Positions 31,806-41,758 of a DNA stretch of 64,000 bases are shown here, piece by piece (positions within the stretch are counted from its first letter, which is position 1; each line of letters starts with the position of its first letter). The stretch is from Porphyra umbilicalis (Eukaryota; Rhodophyta; Bangiophyceae; Bangiales; Bangiaceae): the NCBI GenBank assembly GCA_002049455.2, contig KV918906.1, positions 118,983 to 182,982 of the forward strand, written 5' to 3'. The notes beneath the pieces are model-generated. The model was not told the origin of the DNA and did no database searches. It saw nothing but the letters and a program-made list of their open reading frames with translations. The position numbers were made by a program, and so were the translations under genes.

Positions 31806-33822
31806 CCTGGAGGCGGCCGTGGCTACCTCTGAGCGCGCCTCGAGACGCTTTATGGGCGCTGATTGGGGATGTCGAAGCTTTTGATGGTGCTCGGATCGTG
31901 AGGTCCCATGGCTGCCAGTCGGTTCTTTGGGTCATGCCCATTCGCGCGAGGCGCGTGCGGACCACACACTTGGACTGCGCGGGAGCTGCCTCCACTCGCA
32001 TGCGGAGGGGTCCTGGCCTGACCCCTGTTGGACACTTGGCCGCTCAGCGGCAACGCGGCGGTTCGTGCCAAGGGGAGTCGTCGCCGTTCTCACCATCTGA
32101 GAGCGGGCCCGACAGTGCCACAATGGTCGCCATCATGGGTCCTGATGACTCCGCAAATATACCCAAACTAAATATCTGCTGAACACCGGGGAATGGCAAC
32201 GATCACAACCCACAAGAGATCTCCAGTGTCCGACCGCCTCGCCAATCGTCGAGAGCTGAGAGATGGTTGGACGAGGCCTGCCACTATCTTCAATACTTGT
32301 TTGTTTTCGACGAGCTGAAGTCCAGCAAAAAGCACTCGTCCTGTTCTTGTCAGGAGAGAAATTATCGGAAAAGACGGCAGTGCATAGCAAAGACGAAGTT
32401 GAACCTCACTTACTGGAACAGTATGGCCTTCAAGTGAATCGTCCCACTGACGAGTCGGTATGGTCCCTCCGCCAATAACTGGAGAAGCACAAGGGTGCGC
32501 TCTGTGCGATTGATTGTCTCAGACGTCTGTTCTTCAGAACCGACGCTTCCTTTTTTGGCCGCATCCACGATACTGCCGCTGCATTGCACAGCCATGTGGA
32601 AGGGGAACAGGAGGTGAAACGTACATGTGGTTGGTTGGGAATGCGGTTCTGGTGGTCTGCAGACGAGCTTCCGCACCCAGTAATTGGCACATCGACAATA
32701 CTCTGCAATCACTTGTCTGGAGTGACGTGGCACTTGATGGCAAGTCAATTATGAGTGACTGTTCTCGTACTCGTGAACTCGCAGGAATAGGAACGAAGAA
32801 TCCAATATGAAACTTGTCTTGTGGCATACCATTCCGAACTCTTCAATCAAAGAATTTGAAATTCACATGTTTGCGGTTGCCCACGTGATATCACGTACTC
32901 GTTGATTGGCTGGCCTAAGGCCTGGCCCGACTTCTGTGACATCGGTCTTCAGCCGCCCATTGGCCACGCCCTCGGCCGAGTCTTTCGGCCAACAGGCCAC
33001 AGGTGTTGGACCATTTGCCCCTGTCGCAGCCGTCGCAGGCGACAGCTGGGAGCCGTGCCAGCCCACGCCGTGGCCAAAGGGTGCACGCACAGCAAACTCC
33101 CACGCCGATGCAGGCTCCGTGGTGGCGACGGCGGAGAGCAGGGTCGTGACGAGGGCCAGGACCGTGCAGCTTGGACCCTGAACCTCCTGTGCGAAGCTCT
33201 CCCCCAGCAGCCCCCTGAGAGCCCGTGCTCAGCCGCCTGGCCTAGTGTGTGGGGGTGTTGTGAGGGGACGCCTCCCACGCTGGGGGTGCCGCCCGCTAGC
33301 GCATGCTGCTGGCACGACGTAGTGGGGGCGGGGTCGGGAGGGCACGCTCCTCGGCCACTCTCGCTGTAGTGTGGCGTCGCGGGCCGCACGGTTTAGGTGC
33401 GGCAACGCCTGGTTCACCTGTGGATTCACGACGTCTGCTCTTACGAGCGCGTGGTCACGGGAAGCAGGGGGTGGAGCAGTCCCTCACCTGGTGTTGCAGG
33501 TCCCCTACCGTCGCCCACGCCGCCCCTCACTTGTTCAGGTCGTCAATCTCGGTGACTGGGCGGGCCCCTCCACCGTCACTGCGGACGCTGCCTGTCGTGC
33601 CCCCCTTTCGGTTGTCTTGACCGTTCACGTTTGTGTATTTCTTTTGTCTGGCCCGTTGTCGATCCAGTGCTGGGTCGGCTGGTGTCGTCGCTCCCACTCG
33701 CGTGTGCATCCTTCTGTGGTCAACGTCTCGCGTCGTTGTTCCCTCTTCCCGCCTTAGCCACTCCCGCCTGGCTTTCTGTCCACCCACTGTCTTATCATCC
33801 TGGCGTGTGCTGGTACGTCGCC

Positions 33823-35403
33823 ATGAGCTTTGCGCCAACCTACGGCTGGGACGGGGCGACCGTGGAGCTCGCTGGCCCGCCCGTGGGCTTGGGGAATGGC
33901 CCGGCAGGCGCTACCCTGGCGGCTGCTTACGAAGTCGATGGGGGCGACAGAGGTGGGTGTCCGGCGGAGGGCCAGGCCGCTGACGCCGGTGGGCTGGGCG
34001 CCACCCGCACGCTGGCGGCTCCGTCGCCGCCGCGGCCTCCAGAACCGGCACTCACGGAACCTTCGGCGGCGGGAGTGGAGGCGGTACAGGCGCTGCCGAC
34101 AGCGGTACGTCCGCCGTCGGCAACACACCCGCCGCGGCGGACCCGGCCCATGGGGCCATCCGCAGTCGATGGGGGGGTTGGGGGTATGGCCTCAGCAGCG
34201 CTTGGCGGCGGTGTCTGGAGCGGCAGCGGCTTGAGCGGCGTTGGTGGTGGGTTTGGGTACGGTGGCGGTGGCGGTGGCGGTGGCGGTGGCGGTGGCGGTG
34301 GCGGTGGCGGTGGCGGTGGCAGTAGCGGTGGCGGTCCCGGCGGTGGCGGTCCTGGCGGCAGCGGTGACGACCAAGGTCTTGAGAGGCAGTTGTTCGTCTT
34401 CGACTGGATCCAGGAATCCCATGACCAATGGACAAAAGCGACGCTCTCCGAGTTTTTTGAAGCGTGCCGTTCCTCTGAACTCGGCGACGAAGCGTTTCGT
34501 CACTGGCTGGAGGACCGTGCGGTGCTCTCCAGCCGCCTCGCGTTGGCTGCCCGCCGCCTCGCAGGCCCCAGCGGCCCCATACCCCCATCAATCATCACCG
34601 TGGTCAACGAGGACGCCGTCCGCCTTGACGCACTGCTCACGTACTTTGGGCCGGACGGCCCCGGCGGCTCCCCGACGCAGCCGCCGGTCAATGGTGGGGC
34701 AGGGACCGGGCACACTGCCATCCCTCGCCCCGCCCCGTTGCCGACGATGGCCGGGGCGCCGGTGGCGCAGCCCGCGTCGCGCCTGTCTTACGCCGGCAAG
34801 CGACTCATGGACCTGATCGACTTGACGACGACCACCGCTGACACGCCCGCATGCCTGGGGCCGACCGCCATCTGGGCGCTGCTGATGGTGACCTGGCAGG
34901 GCTGGCGACTGACCCGCAATCGCGCGCTGCATGAGGCGCTGGTGGCGGCCGCCGAGGCTGCACGCGGCGGCCGGGCCGGAGGGCGAGGTGGCGCCGGAGG
35001 CGGACGCCGTGGCCGCGGCCGTGGCGGCCGCGGCGGCGGCCGCGGCGGCGGCGCGGCGGGAGGAGGCGCCGCCTCGTCTGGCCTGTCGCTGGCCGCCGGC
35101 GGTGGCGGCGTTGATGGGGGCGGTCTCAACCCACGCACTCGCGCTCTCGTTGACATCTTTACGCGAGAAGACGCGATGTACAGCATCATGGAACTCGAGG
35201 CGGTTCTCAGCGAGGTGCTGAATCAGCTGCCCGAGTCTGGGGTGGCCGAAGCACACCGGGCCTTCGAGCAAATCGTTGAACGGCTGGACGGCACGTACGA
35301 GCAAGCGCTGACCGTCAACGTGTCGGCCGTCAAGAGCATTTGCGACAAGTGCGGTCGGGCCGGGCATGGGGGTGACCGATGTACGTTTCAGAGCCACGTA
35401 TGA
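33823..35403 (+). CDS. glycine-rich protein with C-terminal CCHC zinc knuckle
   Basis: The protein has 526 residues in one frame. The N-terminal half is low complexity, with about 20 consecutive Gly encoded by a GGTGGC hexanucleotide array (34260-34320). A middle region looks globular and helical (LFVFDWIQESHDQWTKATL, then FFEACRSSELGDEAFRHWLE). An RGG/GRG-rich stretch at about residues 385-420 resembles RNA-binding RGG boxes. A second globular part (FTREDAMYSIMELEAVLSEV) follows. The C-terminus is CDKCGRAGHGGDRC, an exact C-x2-C-x4-H-x4-C zinc knuckle. Zinc knuckles of this kind bind RNA or single-stranded DNA and are common in retroelement Gag and in RNA-processing proteins. No protease or reverse transcriptase is nearby. 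The gene could be a domesticated Gag or a host RNA-binding protein. Confidence 0.55.
   Translation: MSFAPTYGWDGATVELAGPPVGLGNGPAGATLAAAYEVDGGDRGGCPAEGQAADAGGLGATRTLAAPSPPRPPEPALTEPSAAGVEAVQALPTAVRPPSATHPPRRTRPMGPSAVDGGVGGMASAALGGGVWSGSGLSGVGGGFGYGGGGGGGGGGGGGGGGGGGGSSGGGPGGGGPGGSGDDQGLERQLFVFDWIQESHDQWTKATLSEFFEACRSSELGDEAFRHWLEDRAVLSSRLALAARRLAGPSGPIPPSIITVVNEDAVRLDALLTYFGPDGPGGSPTQPPVNGGAGTGHTAIPRPAPLPTMAGAPVAQPASRLSYAGKRLMDLIDLTTTTADTPACLGPTAIWALLMVTWQGWRLTRNRALHEALVAAAEAARGGRAGGRGGAGGGRRGRGRGGRGGGRGGGAAGGGAASSGLSLAAGGGGVDGGGLNPRTRALVDIFTREDAMYSIMELEAVLSEVLNQLPESGVAEAHRAFEQIVERLDGTYEQALTVNVSAVKSICDKCGRAGHGGDRCTFQSHV
34260..34322 (+). repeat. GGTGGC hexanucleotide array
   Basis: About ten tandem GGTGGC units in frame within the zinc-knuckle gene, coding for poly-Gly. 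Confidence 0.85.
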
Positions 35404-36113
35404 GAAGTGGCTGGAGCGGGGCGGCTGGAACGGCGAGGGCGGAGGAATGGGGTGTGCACGCCTTTTCTTGTCGACGTACCGATGAGGTCGGTGGGTGGTT
35501 GGGATCGTGGGTATGCCGAGAGACAGCGAGGGGATACGACCTCGGACATCATGATATTCGCGGCCATATCCAGTCGCAACCACACGCCGCATGCTATCAG
35601 CCTATGCAACGCACTGCCCTTGTGGCGGGCAAGCCGGCACGGCATGCCATCTGGGACTCGTCCTTGACTTTGACGATATGGGCGGCGGCGCGCATTGACT
35701 CGCAGCGCGGATGTCTGGCTACGAGGTACACCCACACGTGGCGGCTGGCAGGGTGACATCGCGACGAGAAGGCGCTAGTGGGCGAGGTTGGCTACGCGAT
35801 GGACCATGGACAAGCACACATCGTGTGCCGGCTTGACTGACGTTCCTTTTTCGTCACGAGCGTTAGTGTCTAGAGGTAAGCAGCAGAAAGTGAGGAATAT
35901 GTACAGCGCTTTCGGCCAACCACCAACGGTAACTTGGAAAACAAATAAACAGCCTGTGGTGCGACACGTCCACTTGGCAACCGCAGCAGGCTATCGCAGG
36001 AGCAAACGTAACAAATGTACGTACACGGACCGATGCCCAGTATCTGGGCCCGCCCTTGCCAGATTACTCAACTCTTGTGTATCCTCCCCCCCGACTCCAG
36101 ACCCTGCTGTCGC
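35404..36113. other. intergenic between convergent genes
   Basis: 3' flanks of the zinc-knuckle gene (+) and the CBM20 gene (-). Only short frames; no feature recognised. Confidence 0.6.
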
Positions 36114-39100
36114 CTACACGTTGTCCGCGGACCGCGTGTGCACCACGTACAGCTCCCCCTCCCCATGGAGAGCGCCTTGCAAGACCTGCGGCGCGCCGAG
36201 GGCGCTGTCCAAGATCGCAACGACAGCCCCAATCCGGCGGAAGACGGCCGCGCGGTACGCCGCATCGCGCCGCAGCCGCGCGGCAACCGACTTGTCACTC
36301 ATCGACGGCCGCGGGGGCTCGACGCGCGCCGCAGCGGGCTCCCCAGTGTCCACAGCCTCCTCCATCACGGCTCCATTGGCGCCAACGATACCCCGAAACG
36401 GGGCTGGGTCGGCCGACTCGCCGGCGGCCACCTCCAACTCAATGATCGAGCCCGGCGACCGGGCGGCGGCGACAAAAAGGGCGTCGACGGACACGACCGC
36501 CTGCACAAGCACCGCCATTGCTGCCCGCTCGTGGGGCACGCCCGACACGGCGCGCGCGGAGGCGGCGGCAGGGGACCAGAGGCTCCCCCACACCCGCCGC
36601 ACGGCCGCCGCCACCGAGTCGGGGTCGTTGGCCGCCACCGCCACAGGCGGGCCGTACAAACCGGCGCCACCGTCTGCCGCCGAGTCGTTGCCGCTTGGGT
36701 AGAGAAGCAGCGCCGCATCGCGGGGGAAGGCCGCCTGAATAAACGCCATGGCGCCCCGCGGTACGGTCGTCGACGACTCGATCCACTCGCACGCCTCTTC
36801 GGCAGCAGCCGCCGCGTCGTCGCCCGCCGCGGCAGCTTCATACGCAGCTGACAGGTTGGCAAGACTCGTCGTTGCGGTCGCGGACCGGGTCGCTGCGGCG
36901 ACGGCGGCAGTGTAGATGCCAAACGGTATTACTACCGATGGGGGGGTGAGGAAGTTGTCGCCGTCGGCGGCGAGGCGCTCAAGCGTGCCCGCTGCGTCCG
37001 CAATGGCGCCGCCCGTTGCGGGAGAAATAGCAGCGGCGGGAAGGACGGCCCTGGCCACCTGATCCACCTCCCACACCTTCACCGTCTCGGTCACCGTCGG
37101 AAAGCCGCCACCCTTGCCCGCTGGCATGGGCCACAGGCCCGCGGCCTTGTTGCCGCGGGATGACGAGAAAGACGATGAAAAGAAGCTCGCCGTCGACGTC
37201 CCCGACATTGGCGTCTTGGTCGGCAGATGCGCCGCGCTGCTAGAGATGGGTGCCGACACTCGGGAGCTACGCGTAAAGGAACGCACCGATGACACCGAAC
37301 TGCGCGAAGTGTACGTTGACTTGCTAGAGCTCTGTCGCTGCGAATCATGCGGCGGCGTGGTGGCAACTGTCGCCGGCCCAAGGGTGACAGGTACCGCGTC
37401 CCCTGTCGACTGCCCGCCCGCCGTCCTGGCCCCACTCGTCACGGACCAGGTCACGTACTTCTTGGGACGGGACAAGCCCGTCACCGCACTCCTGGCGTCC
37501 GCGGCGGCCTGGTGCAGCTTGGCCGCAGTCGATTGCTGTGAACCTTTGTCGACTGCCACCGTCTTCTCGGCGTTGGTAGAGCCCAAGTTCGCTCTCTCGG
37601 TATTGGTGACATGCTGCGACCGGATTGCCGTCGTCGTCGAAGCCGTTGCGCCCGTCGTGGAGGCTGTCTTGGACGTGACGCTGGACGTCTTGGAGTCGGT
37701 CAAACCTCTATCTGCCTCCTTGGCGTCGGTGACGGTTGGCTGCAACGTGGAGTCGGCCTTCGGCAGCACCTTTCGGGCACCTGCCTCCATCGACGCCCCA
37801 ACGCCTGCAACCACTCCTTTTGAATGAGCACAGCCTCCAACCATTTCGGCATCGGCTGCATGCGTAATCGGCTTCTTGGCCTTGGACTCGGCGGCAGCCT
37901 GGTGTGTCTTGGACGCAGTCATCGTCTTCGTCTTGGTGGCACTCGCCTTGCCCGACCTTTCGTCGCCCGTGACTCCACTAGCGTCGGCGGCACCCTCCGC
38001 GGCCTTCTCAGAGTCGGTGGCGCCCGCAACCGCCTTCGTGGTACCGGCCGAGTCCGCGACCGCCTTTTTGTCAGCCACAACGGCCCGCTGCGTCTTGGAC
38101 GTGCCTCCCACCTTCTCGGCATCGGCTGCATGCGTAATCGGCTTCTTGGCCTTGGACTCGGCGGCAGCCTGGTGTGTCTTGGACGCAGTCATCGTCTTCG
38201 TCTTGGTGGCACTCGCCTTGCCCGACCTTTCGTCGCCCGTGACTCCACTAGCGTCGGCGGCACCCTCCGCGGCCTTCTCAGAGTCGGTGGCGCCCGCAAC
38301 CGCCTTTGTGGCACCGGCCGAGTCCGCGGCCGCCTTGGAGCCGGCGACACCGGCCCGCTGCATCGTGGACGTGGTGGACGACTCGGCCGTCGAGGAAGCC
38401 CCGCGGGACGCCCCGACCCCCGTGGCCGCCTTCTTGGCGACGGTCGAGCTCGGCACATCGCGCGTGTCGGCGGCCGTAACGTCCGAGTCGCTGCGAGCGC
38501 CCGCTAGCGACGCTTTGGCCGACGCGACCGTCGCCCTCACCGGCTCGGCCGTCCGCTTCGCCGTGTCCCACGTGGCCGCAGCCGAACACTTGGCACTCGA
38601 CGCCAGACCCTTGGCTGCACTACGTGCGTCGCCCAGAGCGCCGTCGGCCGCTTCGCGCACGTCGGCGGCGGCAGCCTTGGCCACACCGAGGGCACTCACA
38701 GTCGACTGCTTGGCCGACTCGGCCGACCCCTTGACGGCACTGACGGCGCTCAATGCCACATTACCAACCGCCGTGCCGGCAGCCTCCACCGCATGAGTGT
38801 TGCCCGTCAGCGCCTTGTTGGACTCGACGACCGCCGTGGACCCCTGGTGGTCGGTGCCAGCGGCCGACGAGCCAACCCCGCCGCCGCCGCCACCGCTGCT
38901 GCCACTGCCGCTGCTCTGGTAGCTCCAGGTGCTCGTGATCGTCGTGGTTTGGGTGCCCCCTGTGGAGCGACCCGTCGAGCTGCCCCTTACATTGAACGAC
39001 GACTGATCGGCGGACGTGGCCGTGGAGCGGGCGGTGGCCGTCGTGCCCACATTGCCACCGGTAGCGTCACTGGTGCGCTCCACCACCGCCCGCCCGTCTT

Positions 39101-39788
39101 TGGATCTGGTCTCGCCGTGCGTGGCCGGCTTGGCGTCGTGGGCGTTGCTAAACACCGAGCTGATGGCCAAGCCGACCTGCTGCAGTGGCCCCTTGCCGTG
39201 CTTCGCACCCTCTTTTGACGGACTGGCGCCCATCGTCGTTGACGCGGCGCCCTTGTCCGAACCCGCGGCGGTCGGTTTGGCCTTGGCGACGGCCTCCTGC
39301 AGCTTGCTAGCCGTCGGCGTGTGCACCGCCCAGTCCACAACGCCGTCACTCGGCGCGGCAACAGTGGCCGCAGTGTGACCGTTGGCCGCCCCGCTCACCG
39401 TCGCCCCCCCCACGGGCGCACGAGGCAGCACCCCAAACCAGCCGTCGTCAACAACAATCACGTCCCCCCCCGCGGTCGCCTGCACGGCCGCCACGTCCTC
39501 CACCGTCAGCGTGCGCACGGTGGCCGTGTCGTCAACCTCCCAGCCGACGCCCCCCACGCCGTCATGGACTTCGGGCGCGACCACGTACTTGTACGTCAGG
39601 GGCAACGCGACGCCGCCGAGGTCCACCGGCTCCGTCGTCCAGATGGGGAAGATGGATTGATCCGTGCACAGCGGCGGGCCGGCGGTGAGCACCCAGTCGC
39701 CAACGACCGGCGAGCCGCCCGAGAGGACAATGTGTTGGCCGGGAATGGTAAAGTCGGCGCGAACAATGAACCGCACGGCGGGGGCCAT
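36114..39788 (-). CDS. CBM20 starch-binding protein with degenerate glucan water dikinase domain
   Basis: The protein has 1224 residues. Residues 1 to about 95 are a CBM20 starch-binding domain (VRFIVRADF..GQHIVLSGGSPVVGDW, then PIW, TYKYVV). Residues about 95-890 are Ala/Thr/Ser/Lys-rich, LEA-like low complexity containing two 90-residue tandem repeats. Residues about 898-1224 match the C-terminal nucleotide-binding domain of phosphoglucan water dikinase (GWD3/PWD): VVIPFGIYTAA, GAGLYGP, VRRVWGSLWSPAAAS, AAMAVLVQ, and the terminal LYVVHTR. The phosphohistidine domain (HVSVRAR-type motif) is absent. The ATP-site residues are altered: RSSAN reads YPSGN, the Glu after VQ is Ala, and GLGET is not preserved. 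A catalytic dikinase is therefore unlikely. It may be a starch-granule scaffold or regulator. No plastid leader is seen, consistent with cytosolic floridean starch. An upstream in-frame ATG at 40013 would add 75 Arg/Pro-rich residues. Confidence 0.8.
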   Translation of the reverse strand: MAPAVRFIVRADFTIPGQHIVLSGGSPVVGDWVLTAGPPLCTDQSIFPIWTTEPVDLGGVALPLTYKYVVAPEVHDGVGGVGWEVDDTATVRTLTVEDVAAVQATAGGDVIVVDDGWFGVLPRAPVGGATVSGAANGHTAATVAAPSDGVVDWAVHTPTASKLQEAVAKAKPTAAGSDKGAASTTMGASPSKEGAKHGKGPLQQVGLAISSVFSNAHDAKPATHGETRSKDGRAVVERTSDATGGNVGTTATARSTATSADQSSFNVRGSSTGRSTGGTQTTTITSTWSYQSSGSGSSGGGGGGVGSSAAGTDHQGSTAVVESNKALTGNTHAVEAAGTAVGNVALSAVSAVKGSAESAKQSTVSALGVAKAAAADVREAADGALGDARSAAKGLASSAKCSAAATWDTAKRTAEPVRATVASAKASLAGARSDSDVTAADTRDVPSSTVAKKAATGVGASRGASSTAESSTTSTMQRAGVAGSKAAADSAGATKAVAGATDSEKAAEGAADASGVTGDERSGKASATKTKTMTASKTHQAAAESKAKKPITHAADAEKVGGTSKTQRAVVADKKAVADSAGTTKAVAGATDSEKAAEGAADASGVTGDERSGKASATKTKTMTASKTHQAAAESKAKKPITHAADAEMVGGCAHSKGVVAGVGASMEAGARKVLPKADSTLQPTVTDAKEADRGLTDSKTSSVTSKTASTTGATASTTTAIRSQHVTNTERANLGSTNAEKTVAVDKGSQQSTAAKLHQAAADARSAVTGLSRPKKYVTWSVTSGARTAGGQSTGDAVPVTLGPATVATTPPHDSQRQSSSKSTYTSRSSVSSVRSFTRSSRVSAPISSSAAHLPTKTPMSGTSTASFFSSSFSSSRGNKAAGLWPMPAGKGGGFPTVTETVKVWEVDQVARAVLPAAAISPATGGAIADAAGTLERLAADGDNFLTPPSVVIPFGIYTAAVAAATRSATATTSLANLSAAYEAAAAGDDAAAAAEEACEWIESSTTVPRGAMAFIQAAFPRDAALLLYPSGNDSAADGGAGLYGPPVAVAANDPDSVAAAVRRVWGSLWSPAAASARAVSGVPHERAAMAVLVQAVVSVDALFVAAARSPGSIIELEVAAGESADPAPFRGIVGANGAVMEEAVDTGEPAAARVEPPRPSMSDKSVAARLRRDAAYRAAVFRRIGAVVAILDSALGAPQVLQGALHGEGELYVVHTRSADNV
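37849..38388 (-). repeat. 270-bp tandem direct repeat, two copies
   Basis: The second copy begins 270 bp after the first (shared start CGGCATCGGCTGCATGCG at about 37847 and 38117). Identity is very high, and the repeat encodes a 90-residue unit rich in Ala, Lys, Asp and Thr. The in-frame length preserves the CBM20 gene. Confidence 0.85.
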
Positions 39789-41521
39789 GGTCGTGGACGG
39801 CGGGGGGGGGGGGAAAGGGTCGACGCGCGCGCGCGGACGGTCAGCTCGAGATAATGCGTGGACGCCCACGACGGCGGCCGAGGCGGCCGGGGGACAATGG
39901 GCGACGGTAGCACCGCTGTCCGCGCCGAGGGCACATGGGGAGGACACCCGGTGGGACACACGGGGAGGAGCCCGCAGAAGCGACGGTCGTCGCCACCAAA
40001 CGCCGGTTGGCACCCGAACGCGAGACCCGCGCAGACCGCCTCATCGCCCCCCCCGCCCCCTAGGGGTGGATCAGGGGCGGGGAGCACCCAATGCACACGG
40101 GCACCAATGCCCCGTCATGCGTGCGTCCTCTGCGCCAGGTGGCGCGCCCGTCGCGGCCGTCCAGTGCAGCCGCGGATCGCGCCGTTGCCCCCCCGCGGCC
40201 GCCGGTCGGGCCGCCGACGGCCGCTGCGAGCGCCGGTATCGGCGGCACAGCCGCGTCCGCGGCCACGAGGCAGAGGCGCAGCCCACCGAGGACGCATATG
40301 CAAAAAGGAGGGGCCCGCGGCAATGCCGTCACAGGCAGCGCTGGAAGCACTGCGGCCGTCTGCGCCCCCACCCCACCCGGTGGGCAGCCAAAAAGACACA
40401 CGCCGGAACGTGGCGCGGTCTCGCGAGCATTGCGACGATTCCGAGTCGATGGCTGGGCCGTCAACGGACGGCGAATCCTTCGGGCGAGCGTGTCTTTGCA
40501 GCGTGCGTCCGCGGCCGAGGCGCTGGACGGCGCTGGTGCGGCGCCCAGCGCCCAGCGCCAGCCGGTGAGACGAGGAGCCGGACGAGCATCGGAGGAATGG
40601 TGCAGTTGCACCTTGATGCTCACAGCAAAGCGCAGTCGTAGAGTGAACGCATGCGACACTCTTGGTTGTTGCCAGCGGCACTGAAATTTAGCCAACCGGT
40701 CGAGCCGCCTTCTCTTCTCGGAACAAGTGCTACGGCATCGTGTACCCCTCTCACGCCTATTTAGTCAAGGTGGCTCTTTTGGATTTGAAAAGCAAGATGC
40801 CATTACAGCAGTTGTCTGAAAGCGCCGCGATTCTGGTGTGGCCGTCAGTGGCTCTGGTCGACACTCTCGTGTCGGAGCGGCGATTTGGCAGCCCGTCTTG
40901 CTCGCCGCCCGTCGCCGGATCATCCCGGACCGTGCTTTTGATCGCTGTGCCGCCATCCTGCCGCCTCTCCTTTCGCCCCTTACGTTTCCAAGCACCTTGA
41001 GGGCCGGCCTTGGAGGTCAACAACTATATGGTAAAGGAGAGTCTGCATACAACCATGATGTGCGGTCAGCAGGACCGGACAACACGAGCTCTGCCGTCAA
41101 CGAAGGCAGTCCAATTACTCTGGGTCCCTTTGTTGAAAGTCTTGGGTGGACCGTATGTTTTTGGCATCATCGTGATCAGCGCTCTGAGTTGAATCCAATG
41201 GTATGAACAGAACCCATCCAACCGCTATCAGCTCGGGCAGCAAACTGCATCTTCTTCGAACTGGGCTCGTCGGATGTGATCTCTTTCGCATGAGAGCCGA
41301 AGACAGATCAGAGACCGGCCTTGACACTGAGAGTGGACTCAAGGGCATCTCGCCTGTTGACTAGGTGTCATGCGCTGATTGGCCCACATCCACTTCCGCC
41401 GGAAAAACTGAGGACGTGGAGGCAGTAAGTGCGATGTTTTCCAACCCCACTGCCGGCCACCGCAACCGCCAATAGAAAGCCAAAAGTGTTGGACCGATCC
41501 AATCAGGTGGCTTCCTGGTCC
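39789..41521. other. intergenic, no gene recognised
   Basis: Positions 39789-40640 are GC-rich with low-complexity open frames on both strands and presumably include the CBM20 gene promoter. Positions 40640-41521 have moderate GC and short frames. Nothing recognised. Confidence 0.55.
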
Positions 41522-41578
41522 CTGAAATCCAAAAGAGCCGCTGGAGGCGGTCTTAACTAAACTTTAGGCGTGCTCTCT
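41522..41578 (+). repeat. dispersed repeat, copy 2 (matches 4490-4545)
   Basis: It shares GAAATCCAAAAGAGCCGCT-x-GAGGC and the downstream AGGCGTGC with 4490-4545. It lies just beyond the 3' end of the acyl-CoA oxidase gene. Confidence 0.45.
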
Positions 41579-41758
41579 GTGCAGGTTCCTATATGCGCTT
41601 GGCCCCTGAAGCCAATCGTCTGCTTGCTATTCCTGAAACTGACAACACCTCGAGCGGTTGGCCGTGACCAGACGGGTCCACCGTCGGCCACTACCCCAAC
41701 TTCCCCGCGACGGCCCGCACATAAACAACAAAAAAAAGACAGCCTCCGCTGCTGCCCC

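Larger units (their letters stand above)
25626..33822. other. gene-poor, repeat-rich stretch
   Basis: About 8.2 kb with no conserved protein. GC is lower and mixed, and frames are short. It holds an inverted-repeat element at about 26574-27094, the CTGTCACAG satellite at 28326-28696 and a 1.75-kb inverted-repeat element at 30059-31805, listed separately. GC-rich islands at 27090-27660, 27900-28260 and 30800-31250 have open frames of low-complexity composition only. The final 500-900 nt may be the leader and promoter of the zinc-knuckle gene. Confidence 0.55.
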
